Assembly: GCA_001643675.2 (NCBI GenBank)
Contig: LSRY02000057.1
Location: forward strand, 460,288 to 524,287
Direction: 5' to 3'
DNA from: Monocercomonoides exilis
Lineage: Eukaryota > Preaxostyla > Oxymonadida > Polymastigidae
DNA: 64,000 nucleotides
Below the pieces are notes generated by a model that did no database searches, was not told where the DNA came from, and saw only the letters and a list, made by a program, of their open reading frames with translations. Positions 13,401 through 23,784 of the stretch are shown piece after piece. Position 1 is the stretch's first letter. Each line of letters opens with the position of its first letter. Both the position numbers and the translations under genes were made by a program.

Positions 13401-16400
13401 GATCGTAGTCTGCCACTGTCATTTCCTCAAAGTCGTCGGGTGCTTCAAAATCATCGCTGTCCAAAATGCGCAGTGTGGATGAGGGATTCAGCGAGGGAGG
13501 AGGAGAAGGAGAGGGAAGAGAAGCTGTTGAGACCATAGACAGAGGAGAAGGAGATGAGGAAGAAGAAGAGGAGGAGGAGGAAATTGAAGATTGTGATTGA
13601 TTTTGAGGCAGAGAAGGAGGAGGAGCATGAGACGTGGGTGGAGGAGGGGGAGGTGGCGGGGGAGGCGGAGGAGGAGGAGGAGGTGATGGTGGTGAAGAAT
13701 GAGATGAAGTGCCAGCAGTTTGTGAATGAGGAGGAGGTGGAACAGGCAAACGAGCAGAAGACATTGAAGAAGTTCTGCTTGTTGGGCCAAGCTGAGAAGA
13801 GATAAAAGAAGAAGAAGAAGAAGAAATGGTTGAATTGTCAGCAGAAGAGAGAGAAGGAGGAGGAGCAGGCTGAGTTCTGTTTGAAGCAAAGCTGAGAGAT
13901 CGAACGGAGTTTGATTGAGAAGCAGATGAAATGGCTAAGGAATTGCTTTGAGAAGAAGAGGATGTTAAGGAAGAGGAAGAATACTGATCAGAAGAAGTGG
14001 AAAACAAAGATTGCTGTTCGATTGAAGAAGAAGAAGAAGAAATTGTTTGAGATGAAGAATTGGAAATGTTCTGAGGCTTCTGCAAAGCAAGATGAGGTGA
14101 ATGTGCAACAGGAGAAGAGGATAAACATTGTTGACATGGCGAAATCTCCTTCGGCGCTACAAGTTCATTCACAAACTCTGCGAATGACAACTGATTAGCT
14201 GTTGGAATGGATGCATTCTGCAAAGATGATGAAGATGATGAAGATGATGATGACATGTTTATTTCTCCTTCGTTTGATGAGTTTTGGTTCTGTTGAGTGT
14301 AATGTTCATACATTGTGATCACTTTCATTGGCTGCTTGCGTCTGCACAGACAAGTTGAGGACGCTATCATTTGTGTCAGAGGAAGTGTGGTGCAAATTGA
14401 AGACTTCTGCTTGTGTGTGATTGAATGTGAGGGGGGTGTATCCAAAGCACTCTTGTTTTTGAGTGCATTCGTCTCTTTTGCATTGGATTCTTTGTCATTT
14501 CCAGCTGTATCGCTTATAGACTCATTCTTTTTTGTATTGAATTCATTCTTCTCTTCTGTTTTGTTCCTCCTTCTCTCTGTCTTCTGCTTCTTCTCCTTCG
14601 CCAAGCATACTTCTGACAGAAAGGCCTCTCTGATGTCAAGCGTCAGTGACAATATCATCCTCCTCCACTCCAACACAACCCCTTCTGAATTGCACACACT
14701 CATCAGCAGATCTCTCACCTCCTTCCACACCTGATACGCCTCCACCCCGCCACTCGATGCATTCTCGTCCCATTCAACAAATGCAGTTTGTGAACATGTG
14801 CTGGATGAGGAAGGAGAGGAGCTATCAAAAGAAGTCGTTGAGTGTTGGCAGTTATCTTTTCCACTTTGATTGTTTCCATCTAATTCTGAACTCGTCTCAC
14901 CAGTAAGCAAACACCTGCAATTCAAATCCTTCCCCTTTCTTCTCATTTCCCTCTTCTTCCCCTTCCTCCTCCTCCTCTCTAACTCATCCATCATCATTCT
15001 ATCGTATCTCCTCCTCCTCTCCTTCTCCGCCTCCGACCTCACTCCAACAGCTTCTCTTAGGCAGAGGCATATGCACTGTCTCAGCAGAAGGCGGGGTGTG
15101 TGCTGTGAAACAGACAGCTGAGCAGCGGCGGCAGTCGCCTGAAGCCAGCGGATCAGAAACTGACAGCGAGAAGAATAGGAAAGCGAGTGTGGGCAGTGGG
15201 ATAAGGAGCAGAGGAGAGAGAGGGAGAGATGGTAGTGGGTGGGCTGAGGAAAGAAGGAGAAATAATATTTTATTTTTAAAACAAAATAATGAAAGAAATG
15301 AGGAAGAAATGGATTATAAAGAGAAAAGGAAAGAGAAAAATGAAAAAAGAAAGAGAATGTTAAATGAACAAAAATTATACAAAAACGCAAACAGATGGAT
15401 TGGGAACCATGTTTGTGAGGACTTTCGTGAGGCAGGCAGTGACAGCAAGGAAGAATCTCTGTTCGCTTCCTCTGCTGAATTTCACTCGCATCATCAGCTC
15501 AACCTCACTTTTGCGTATCATCTTCTGCTCTTCGTTGAACTCGGTGAATGAATTCCTTTTGCTCTTAACTTTTAAACTGAGATTGGCTTCTTTTTGTTTT
15601 TCTTCTGCTTCTTCCAATGGATTGTTAGTCTTTCTGTCTTCTCCTTCTCCTCTTTCTCCTCTTTCTCCTTTTTCCACTCCTTCTTCTTTCTCTAGCCATC
15701 TCCTCCTCTCCTCCTCTGCTTTGACCTCCTCCTCGTCTCTCATCTCCCTCACCGCGCGCATCCAGTCGCCCAGAAACGTCACACACTCCATCACAACACC
15801 TGTCAGCGATTCTTCTTCCTCTGCTTTGGCTGCTTGAAACTCGTCTTCAATCTCCTTCTGCTGCTGCCTCTTCAGCTGGCTGTACTGCTCTGCGTTCTTT
15901 TGCTTTGCCAGTGAAATCTCCTCTTTCCCTCGGCCGTCTTCACACAGCTGCCTTTCTTCGTCTTTCATCTTCAAAAGAAGCGCCTCTTCCTCCAGCCGCA
16001 TCAGCCGCCGCCTTTCGCGCCTTTCTTTCTCTCTTCTTTCTCTTCTCTCTTTTTCTCTCGCTTCTTTGTCTCTGTCCTTCGCCATGCTGCTTGGAGCCAC
16101 TTTGCAGCTCACGATTTCGTAGATAATGGACAATACAAGCTGAGAAAAGATAAAAAAAGAATAAAATAAATTCAACAGAAAATCATTTGGTCGTGTGTGA
16201 GTGTTCAATAAACATCAACAAGAAAATTAAACAAAGAATAAAAAGCATTCAATTATTCAACAATCCAATGGAATATCAAATACAAAAAGACAAGAATAAT
16301 AAAAAGAAAGCTACCTCCATTCTTCTCACAGATCCCATGAGCCAGTTGATGAACGAGAGGGAAGTCAGCCACTCTGCAAAATAAGGTGCAAAATGCAGCA

Positions 16401-17828
16401 AAATGGCAGGCGGGGCGTGTGCGGTGAAACCCAACGGCCGAGAAAAGTGAACGATTGTCGAAGGAGCAGAAGAGCCAAGCACAGAAGAGGGGTTTTGGCT
16501 GGGTGCTGAAGAGGATGAAGATGAAGATGAAGATGAGGAAGAAGAGGAAAAAGAAGAAGTGTTGTATAACTGGCTGTGTGAAGATGAGCCGAATGGCAAC
16601 GAAGGACTGGCAAGTGTGTGAAGCTTAATGTTGTGAGGAGATGCATTGTCTGCGAGAAGAAAGGAGTTGGGAAGGGGGAAGATATATAGGAAAATGAAAT
16701 ATTAATGTGATGTCAAATAAATCAAAAAGGAATCGTTTGAATTTTCACAAAATAAAAAAAGTATTCAATAAAAAATACTCTCAGCAGTATTCGCCTCACA
16801 AAACACAAGTAACACAAAAAAGAAGAGAGAGAGAAAGAGAAAGAGAAAGAGAAAGAGAAGTCCATCAAAATAATACCTGAGTCATCGTCAATGGTCAGCT
16901 TTCTGGGGAAGACGACATTCATCAGCGACTCAGCCAGGATGTTCATCCACCAGTCTCTGTATGCCACTTCCTTTCTGGTGACCTTCAGCAGGCACAGCAT
17001 CATTTTCAGTGTTTCTACCTCTTTCACCTCGTCACTGCGCTCTGCAAAGCGAAATGGCTTTTCTGTTTGATGAAAATATTACATTTTTTTGAAATGATCA
17101 AACAATGGAACATTAAAGAATACCTTGATTATAAGGGGGCAGTCGGGCATTCTCGTTTCCGTCAATCAAAAATGGCAAGTAGCAAAATGATTGCTTGATC
17201 ATTTCTTGACATCCGGGAAATCGATCATGCAATCGTCTTGCACATTCAACAAGAACATAAAATGATGTAACTCGTGCTTGCCCTTTCGCTCTAATTGAAG
17301 TATTTTGCCTGACAAACGAACCTATTTTTTAAAGAATAATTCAAAAATGATATTAAACAACAGATAATCTGCGAAATGATTATTTTTGAATCACACCTAT
17401 GAAATCAATTGACTGAAGTAATCGTTCCTCTTCAACATATTGCGTCCAAGAAAGCAGTATAACATAAAATTGTTGTATTGATTCTCCAGAAAGCGTTTCT
17501 TGGAAAAAGTTATTTTATTAAATTTAAATATAATTTCAAAAATTGATTTCTCAAGATATTCGAATAGAAAAAATAAACAAACTTTTTCCAAAAGACACTT
17601 CTAAATACTGAAGACAATCTGTAAATGTCAAAAATACTTTTTCTCCATGACTATGAATTACCAGTTGTTGTTCTTCCGGAGAAAGGCCCTCTTTTAATAT
17701 TTATTTATCTTTCAAAATTTCGTAAATCAAAAATCCACACCAAATAATGATATTAAATTTTTATATCTTTTAGCGTTTTGTTGTGAAAAATCTTCTAATT
17801 TTTCAAGTTTTTTTGAAAACTGGCTCAT
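1452..17828 (-). CDS. Giant RalGAP/tuberin-like GTPase-activating protein with C-terminal Rap/Ran-GAP domain (about 5,065 aa)
   Basis: Ten exons: 17828-17741, 17690-17583, 17498-17397, 17321-17124, 17041-16877, 16649-16315, 16139-15393, 15243-10457, 10319-8768 and 8567-1452. Their lengths sum to 15,198 nt, an exact reading frame. The C-terminal part (about residues 4500-4770) has the Rap/Ran-GAP pattern: WFVRGMGWEM, ITPLHEVLFHVAPFL, VCVVWWEYSEPF, then TVIVIHPQP and YRIQIE. RLIIRDVAGRHAW (about residue 3640) matches the conserved segment upstream of the GAP domain in RalGAP subunits, and NTLFALFGSYLF (about 2150) resembles the RalGAP-beta middle region. No catalytic Asn thumb is obvious, as in the beta subunit. 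RalGAPs switch off Ral/Rheb-type GTPases. Long Ser runs, a poly-Pro run near residue 1100 and charged coiled segments swell it to over three times the animal size. The start is uncertain: 17828 is the first in-frame ATG, but an ATG at 18052 could be joined by splicing. Confidence 0.8.
8584..8648. repeat. Poly(A)/A-rich tract inside the last RalGAP intron
   Basis: An almost pure A tract with scattered T on the plus strand, so poly-T on the coding strand. It lies in the 200-nt intron 8767-8568 just before the acceptor AACAG and probably acts as an over-long polypyrimidine tract. Confidence 0.85.
11550..14300. repeat. Trinucleotide-rich low-complexity coding segment (poly-Ser, poly-Pro)
   Basis: On the plus strand this stretch is full of GAA, GAT and GGA triplet runs, read on the coding strand as Ser codons and, near 13640-13690, as a run of Pro codons. 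It lies inside the 4.8-kb exon of the RalGAP-like gene and stays in frame throughout. Open frames on the opposite strand here are shadows of the same repeats. Confidence 0.8.
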
Positions 17829-18152
17829 AAAATCTCTGATCAAATTGATATTCAAGCAAAATATAAAAAAAGCACAGATAAAAATAATCACTTAGTAAAA
17901 GCAAACAACAAATTATCTCTTTCAGAGATTCACCAATATCGAGCACCAAAATTTTATGAAAGCAGCAATTTAGGAAAAAAATACTTCTTTTTGAAATAAG
18001 ATAAGAAATAGGGATTATTGATCGTTTTTATTTTTGTTAAAGTGTTTTCCATTGAATGAAGCACTATTACTTGTATTTTTGATGTGATTCGATTTTTGGT
18101 TTTGCAAAATAAAAAGGAAAATGTGGAAAGTTGAATGTTTACGTGTTAGAAA
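17829..18152. other. Spacer upstream of the RalGAP-like gene; possible extra 5' exon
   Basis: No independent gene is seen. On the minus strand an ATG at 18052 opens 32 codons. A donor-like GTATTT follows, and a GTTTGC pair with acceptor ATCAG lies just upstream of the chosen start. A spliced leader exon plus a 12-nt exon would keep the frame, but this is speculative. Confidence 0.3.
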
Positions 18153-18377
18153 CTAGCGTCTTGCAGAACATTTTCCACCGGGGCAGGCCGAATCAGATTG
18201 TTTGCTTCCAGAAGAACCTCCATTTGCACATCTTCCACCGGCTCTGCACTTTCCTCCTACGCATTCTGCTGCCACTTCAGGAACTTAAGAAGAGTTAGAA
18301 AAATATATTTTAAAAGAAAACTTACCGAAAAACTCAAAGAATGATGCAACAATTGCAAATAATAGAAAAGCAATCAT
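18153..18377 (-). CDS. Small secreted Cys/Gly-rich peptide (60 aa), two exons
   Basis: Exon 1 is 18377-18326 and exon 2 is 18283-18153, ending TAG; the 42-nt intron 18325-18284 starts GTAAGT and ends TTAAG. The product begins with a hydrophobic stretch MIAFLLFAIVASFFEFF that looks like a signal peptide. The mature part has five Cys at residues 25, 30, 36, 51 and 56, three of them in GG[K/R]C units: CVGGKC, AGGRC and CPGGKC. I do not recognise the family. The regular GGKC units could coordinate metal or form disulfides. The gene lies head-to-tail behind the RalGAP-like gene and has its own clear start, splice signals and stop, which is why I call it despite its size. Confidence 0.6.
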
Positions 18378-18727
18378 TATTCTTTTGTATAAGAAATTTA
18401 AAGAAATGAATATGTTTTACGAGTTTTTATACATCGTTTTTTTGATCTTTTTGCTAATGTTTTCAAAACTTTTGTACTATTGATGTTTTTCTCGCAAACG
18501 TTAACTGTTGTTTTTGGAGTGGTGATGAAACCATTGAAAATCCAAAGGAAATATTTTTAAAAATCTCATTTTTTTCATTCATATGTATTTTGGAAAAATA
18601 AAGAATAATCAGCATCACAATTTTTAAAGAAGAGCCTTGCTGTAATCAAGCAAATTTGTGTATTTATTGTTTTGCATTATCAAAGATTTTGTTCAATAAA
18701 ATTGAAAGGCTTTTGAATTTAAATTCA

Positions 18728-18855
<128 letters not shown>

Positions 18856-19316
18856 GGATTGTTCGTAAATTAAAAATACAAATTTCAACAAAAAGGCAAC
18901 ATTTAGTTTTGAACTTTCAATGAACAAAAGTCAAATCTTATCACAATCGCATGCTATGGGAGAGTTTTAAAAACCAAATATCTGTGAGATTTTTCAGGAA
19001 TAAATAATAATCTCGGTTTAAATGATAATGATGTTTTAAATAAGTGAAAAAATGAGTGTAATAATTTTTTAAACCCTTCATTTTCTGTCAACATTTTCGG
19101 TTTTAATTTTTGAGATCAATACCAATTAATGAACCCTGAAAAGTGATAGAGCTATTTCATGATACGTCTTCTATTTTTTCAAGTCAAACTTAATCTTTGA
19201 AAACAAGTGATAAACATTGAAATATTGAATGATAAATGAAAAGCTAATGACAATGAATTTCAAAAATAATAAACATCCCAATAAAAATGATTTCAAAAAT
19301 AATCACACATGAAATA

Positions 19317-19590
19317 GGACAAAATATTTGACTTCAAGCATTTTCATTGAAAAATTATTCACTTTTCATTGACATTTAAAGGTCAAAATACACAATAAAA
19401 ATGGGTCCATTTTTTTGACATCCGAGAAATGCCGCAATTCCTAATGTTTTGATTTCAACGATACCTGTTTACGGATCTGAAAATCAATTTTATTTTGCAA
19501 TCTGAGTGAGTGAAATAAAGTTTGGAGAGAAGCAATTTTTGTGAGCTTTGTGTAAAAATAAGTTCGAAAGTCCGTATTTTCGCCCATATA
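19317..19590. repeat. Interspersed repeat, copy 1
   Basis: A segment of about 270 bp starting near ACAAAATATTTGACTTCA and ending near AAGTCCGTATTTTC. The same ordered landmarks recur at 21012-21282 and 37651-37922: TTTGACTTCA.GCATTTTCAT, AAAAATGGGTCCATTTT, the ATCTGA-AAATCA block, TCTGAG..AG.GAAATAAAG and GAAAGTCCGTATTTTC. No coding capacity is evident. Confidence 0.8.
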
Positions 19591-19978
19591 CATGATTGTG
19601 AGAAACAGAGGCGATTATTTTGAATACTTTTTTCCAGTCCATGATTTCGATTTAACAATTAGTTTTTTTCAGCATAATTAATAAACAATGATTAGTGAAT
19701 ATTCGATAAAAAGTTAACTTTGGATTTGTTTCTTCTCATTATTTGTATTTTGTGACATTTGGAACACATTTTATTGATAAAAAATAATCCAAAGATTGAA
19801 AAACTATATATATGCAAACACATCAAAAAGGTTGTTATTTCCAAACTATTCATTTTATGGATTTTTGAATTATTTTTTGGACTTTATTTTTTAATTTTTT
19901 ATCTTGAAGCACTTTTTTAAGTTATTATTATTATTTGAATCCATACAATGTTCAAATATATTTTTTTATTCATAAAAC

Positions 19979-20225
19979 CGAAAATAATTCGATTTCTGAA
20001 TTAATATTTCAATTTCGGAAAAAAAATAATTCGAATTCGGAATTAATATTTCAATTTCGGAAAAAAAATAATTCGAATTCGGAATTAATATTTCAATTTC
20101 GAAAAAAAATAATTCGAATTCGGAATTAATAATTCGAATTCGAAAAAAAATAATTCGAATTCGGAATTATTATTTCAATTTCGATAAAAAATAATTCAAA
20201 TTCGGAAATTAATAATTCAATTTTG
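19979..20225. repeat. Tandem repeat, about 42-bp unit, 5-6 copies
   Basis: The unit alternates AATTCGAATTCGGAATTAAT with TATTTCAATTTCGG and an A run. Copies diverge towards the right. Each unit contains the EcoRI-like palindrome GAATTC and near-palindromic AT sequence. Units are contiguous without unique spacers, so this is not a CRISPR. Confidence 0.85.
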
Positions 20226-20492
20226 TGATTAATTAATTCGATTTGGAAAATGCATAAATCAATTTCGAAACGAAAATTTTTTTGATTTGAGGAATTTATA
20301 ACTTGTGTTTCGTTGTTGAATTTTTCTTTATTTTTATCTCATCTATTCTCTTTGTTTATCAATATTACGAAAATGAAGTTTTTTCATTAAAAAATTTGAT
20401 GTTTTTCTTATTTTCATAAAAGAAATGGGTGATTTTTTTTGGATTCATAACTTTTTTCTGGGTGTTGTTTTTTCAAAAATTGTTTTTCACTT

Positions 20493-20631
20493 GGAAAATA
20501 CAGATATCGCAAAAAATACAGGACATCGCACAAAATACCGGACAAGATCGATTTCACAATAACTGCAAGAGGAATAATTATGACAATTTTCCTCAAAATA
20601 TATCTCATCAATACAAACTCATTCGATAAAC
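20493..20631 (+). repeat. Inverted repeat, left arm
   Basis: Pairs with the reverse complement of 20769-20907 at roughly 90% identity by eye. Shared blocks include GGACATCGCACAAAATACCGG, GATCGATTTCACAATAACTG and CAAGAGGAATAATT. The spacer is about 137 bp. Confidence 0.8.
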
Positions 20632-20768
20632 GAGACTTTCATTACTTCCTCGTATGTGCTCAAAAAAAATTATTTTCTGAATATCACAGAAATGGAATTT
20701 TGAGTTTCTCCGAATTTTTTATAATAATTTATTTCTGAGCACAAATGAAGCTATTTTGAAAGTTTTGA

Positions 20769-20907
20769 ATATCAAATGAGTTAGCATTGTTGAGATATAT
20801 TTTGAGGAAAATTGTTAGAATTATTCCTCTTGCAGTTATTGTGAAATCGATCCTGTCCGGTATTTTGTGCGATGTCCGGTATTTTATTGGATATCTGTAT
20901 TTTTCAT
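20769..20907 (-). repeat. Inverted repeat, right arm
   Basis: Reverse-complement partner of 20493-20631. The two arms could form a long cruciform, or mark a small non-autonomous foldback element. Confidence 0.8.
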
Positions 20908-21011
20908 TCAAATGCTATAAATTACCACAAGTGTTCCAAACCCAATGTTTAAGCTTAAAACAAATATGAAGACATCTTTTTTAAGAATTATTCATTTTTC
21001 TATGTTCATTT

Positions 21012-21282
21012 GGGACAAAATATTTGACTTCAGGCATTTTCATTTAAAAATTATGCACCTTAGATGAATTTTTTTAGATAAAATTTTTGAAAAAAATGGG
21101 TTTTTTTTTTGAAACACATGTAATGTCACAAAATATTTTGTCATTATATCAATGATATTTGCTGGCAGATATGAAAATCAAATTTACTTCAAAATCTGAG
21201 AAAGTGAAATAAAGTTATAAGTGAAACAATTTTTTAATGCTTTGTGCATAAAATGCTTGAAAGTCCGTATTTTCCCGCATTT
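21012..21282. repeat. Interspersed repeat, copy 2
   Basis: Same landmark order as the copy at 19317, in the same orientation, with small indels. It begins at GGGACAAAATATTTGACTTC and ends near GAAAGTCCGTATTTTCCC. Confidence 0.8.
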
Positions 21283-22016
21283 GTTAATGTTCAAGGGAGT
21301 TTTTTCGAACCAAAATTTTCGAAAGGAAAATTTTTCATCAAAAATAATCTCGCAAATAAAAAAAATAAAGTGGAAATTTTTTTCTACCATTTTTCAATTC
21401 AACAAATGAGTCGAAAATTTTTTCTTTTCATCAGGTTTATCAAAAAGAGAATTGTTCTTCAACTAATTTTTTTTTGAGCGATGATTTTTGAAATTGTTGA
21501 AAAAAACTAAAAATTATTTTTTTTATCAATAGTTACAATTTTTATACACTTTTCTTTGAGTTGTAATTTTTCATTGGAGAAAAAATAACTTAAAAATTTC
21601 TGAAATCAATTCTCGATATAAATTGAAATTTTTCAGTATTAAATGAATTTTTAAATTGAAATATTATTTTTCGAAATTGATTTATTCTTTTTCGAAATCG
21701 AATTATTTTTGGTGTATATCTTCAAAATGTTGTTTTATTTTATTCAAAATGTTTGATTAAAATTAAACCATTTCCCATCAAAATGTTAAATTACGAAAAG
21801 TTCATCAATAGGAAGATTTTTTTCAATGAAAAAGCTTGAAGTGATATATTTTTTCTCATGTTCCAATAAAATAAAATAAAAAATAAAGACTTTCACATAA
21901 TATTTTTTAACAATCGAAATTTTAAATAAAACTGAACAATAAAATAAAAAACATTGTTTTCAAAAAAAGGAATTAAAAAAAGAAAAAGGAAATCAAAATA
22001 ATTACAGTTGTTATTG

Positions 22017-23139
22017 TTAGCTTAAAACAGCTGGATTTGTTTTCTTTCTATCAAAAAGAGCATCAGATCTGGAAATACGTTTGTTCTCCTTAATACGAAT
22101 TTCTCCAGCATTCGTTTTAGACTCAAGACGAGACAGCTCTTCAGCAGATAAAACTTCACTTGGTAACGATTGATGCGTTCTCTGTGATATCTCCCTGCAC
22201 ATCAAATAGTATTGAGCATACCTGAAAAAAAGAATTACGTGAAGATTTATCATGAACAAAAAATTTTTTTGTAAAAAGATTTATTTTATATTAAAAAGCA
22301 AAAAGCATACTGCTGTGGTGTAAATGTTACAGAAAATTTCAACAATTCAAGCAATTTCAATTCGGTTGTGTTGACATCTGCTAATGTAATCCAAGGAAAA
22401 GAATCAGACATATCTGCGTTCCATGGTGCTTCGTCATGAAATACTTTTCCTGCCAGAAGAAGTGACGAAAAACATACACGTCTCCAATTTGTAGGATGAA
22501 GAGTTAATCCCCCGCTTTTTATTATTCTTTCGATGTAGCACTTGAAAATTTCATATTTTTAAAAAAAATTATCTGATAAATATTCAAAAAATTAAAATAT
22601 ACACATACAAGGGACATCAAGTACGTGCAAGGATGCAACTACAATAAAAAAAAGTCGTTTTAAAAATGAAATTCAAAATACTTCGAAAACCTCTAAAGTT
22701 GATACAATCAAATTGACAAAAAATATTATTTCTTCAACTGTAGGGACATCAAATGGGCGTGGCTTTGGGTCAGTTGGAAGATTCTGCCACAATAAAATAT
22801 AAAGCATTAAAAATAAAACTTTACATATTTGAAGCAAACAAGAGGATGAAGTTCTTCAGAAAAAATATTTACTAAAATTGGAGTTGGATTAATCTTTCCA
22901 GATTCTATATGTTGCCTCAAAAGAAGACATATACTTGGTATTAGTGTAACAGGTTTTTTCATTCCAACATCACCATCAGTCATGAAGGTGCTTGTTGATG
23001 AAGAAATTCTTCGAACTGGAGCACTTGGAGTGGGCCCTTGCTTCTGTATACGACTTCCATACTTAAGTTTTTTTTCTTGAACTGGGGTTTCAAACTCCGC
23101 GGATAATGACCCTTTCGGTGGAATTGGCTCTGTACTCAT
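22017..23139 (-). CDS. CCNY: Cyclin Y/PHO80-like cyclin, five exons, with one single-base frame break
   Basis: Exons: 23139-22825, 22783-22691, 22638-22609 (only 30 nt), 22541-22311 and 22221-22017. The product of about 290 residues has a cyclin Y-type box: NPTPILVNIFSEELHPL, LHPCTYLMSLCYIERIIKSG, HPTNWRRV, LLLAGKVFHDEAPWN and ELKLLELLKFSV, followed by YAQYYLMCREI. Cyclin Y proteins bind a CDK of the CDK14/16 or Pho85 type; no such kinase is in the window. The exons total 874 nt, one more than a whole frame. The extra base falls in the AAA run at plus 22499-22501, between KSGGLTL and HPTNWRR, which are both conserved. Either the allele is broken or the base is a sequence error. The gene is divergent from SERF with only 72 bp between the starts. 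Confidence 0.82.
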
Positions 23140-23211
23140 TAATATATCGATTTATATGCAAATGGGTTAAGATCATAATTATTTGTTGATCATTTTTATT
23201 CCTTTTCAAGA
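23140..23211. promoter_or_regulatory. Compact bidirectional promoter between the cyclin and SERF genes
   Basis: Only 72 bp separate the ATG of the minus-strand cyclin gene (23139) from the ATG of plus-strand SERF (23212). Both genes must be started from this short AT-rich interval or from overlapping elements inside the genes. No specific box is recognised. Confidence 0.55.
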
Positions 23212-23490
23212 ATGACAAGTTTGGTTTTTGCTTTTGTGTGATTATTGAATGTGTTAGCAAACATCTTTATATAGGAGGGAATCAACGTGAAATTGCACGC
23301 GCAAAAGCTCAAAAAAAATTGGCTGAAACAAAGAAGGGCTCAAAGGATACGACGCCAGCCCAACAAAAGAAAGAACGGTTTGCTTCGATATTTTGGAGGA
23401 ATTGAGCAATTTTATTTTTAATTTTACAGTGATGCCGAAATCATGAGAAAAAAACAAGAAGCTGCTGCTGCCAAGAAAAAAACTGGTTAA
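23212..23490 (+). CDS. SERF: SERF (4F5) family small basic protein, 56 aa, three exons
   Basis: Exons: 23212-23218 (7 nt, ATGACAA), 23275-23377 and 23430-23490, ending TAA; total 171 nt. The spliced start reads MTRGNQREIARAKAQKK, the hallmark N-terminus of SERF/4F5 proteins, and the middle KKERDAEIMRKKQ matches the conserved DxEIM..KQ part. The protein is short, highly charged and Lys/Ala-rich at its end. Family members bind RNA/nucleolar partners and speed amyloid formation of other proteins. Introns are 56 and 52 nt with donors GTTTGG and GTTTGC. The gene is found only by splicing, and the first exon holds little more than the initiator Met. Confidence 0.88.
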
Positions 23491-23784
23491 TCATATGATT
23501 TAAAGCTGGGGGAAATCATTACAAATACATTTCAGACAGAAAAATCCTTAATAACGCGCTTACATTCTCGCATAAATTTATTTTCATTTTTAAAGTTTTT
23601 TTTCTGAATCACCTTCAAAGAGATTTTTTAACTCATGTTTTTGAAGCATTCAGCCATTTCCTTGCAATAATTTAACCATTCACGATGCATTTATGAATAT
23701 TATGAGGGAGAAAAGTCTCAAGATGAATTGATTATTTTTGTGAGAAAAATGTACACTCAAAAATATGAATGCAGATGAAAGAAA

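Noticed and set aside
10514-14900. Many opposite-strand open frames of 60-142 codons rich in Glu, Lys, Asp or Leu
   Set aside because: They mirror the Ser/Pro triplet repeats of the RalGAP-like exon and show no motifs, starts or splice logic of their own.
19979-20225. CRISPR array
   Set aside because: Units are contiguous and diverged, with no unique spacers and no cas genes; the genome is eukaryotic.
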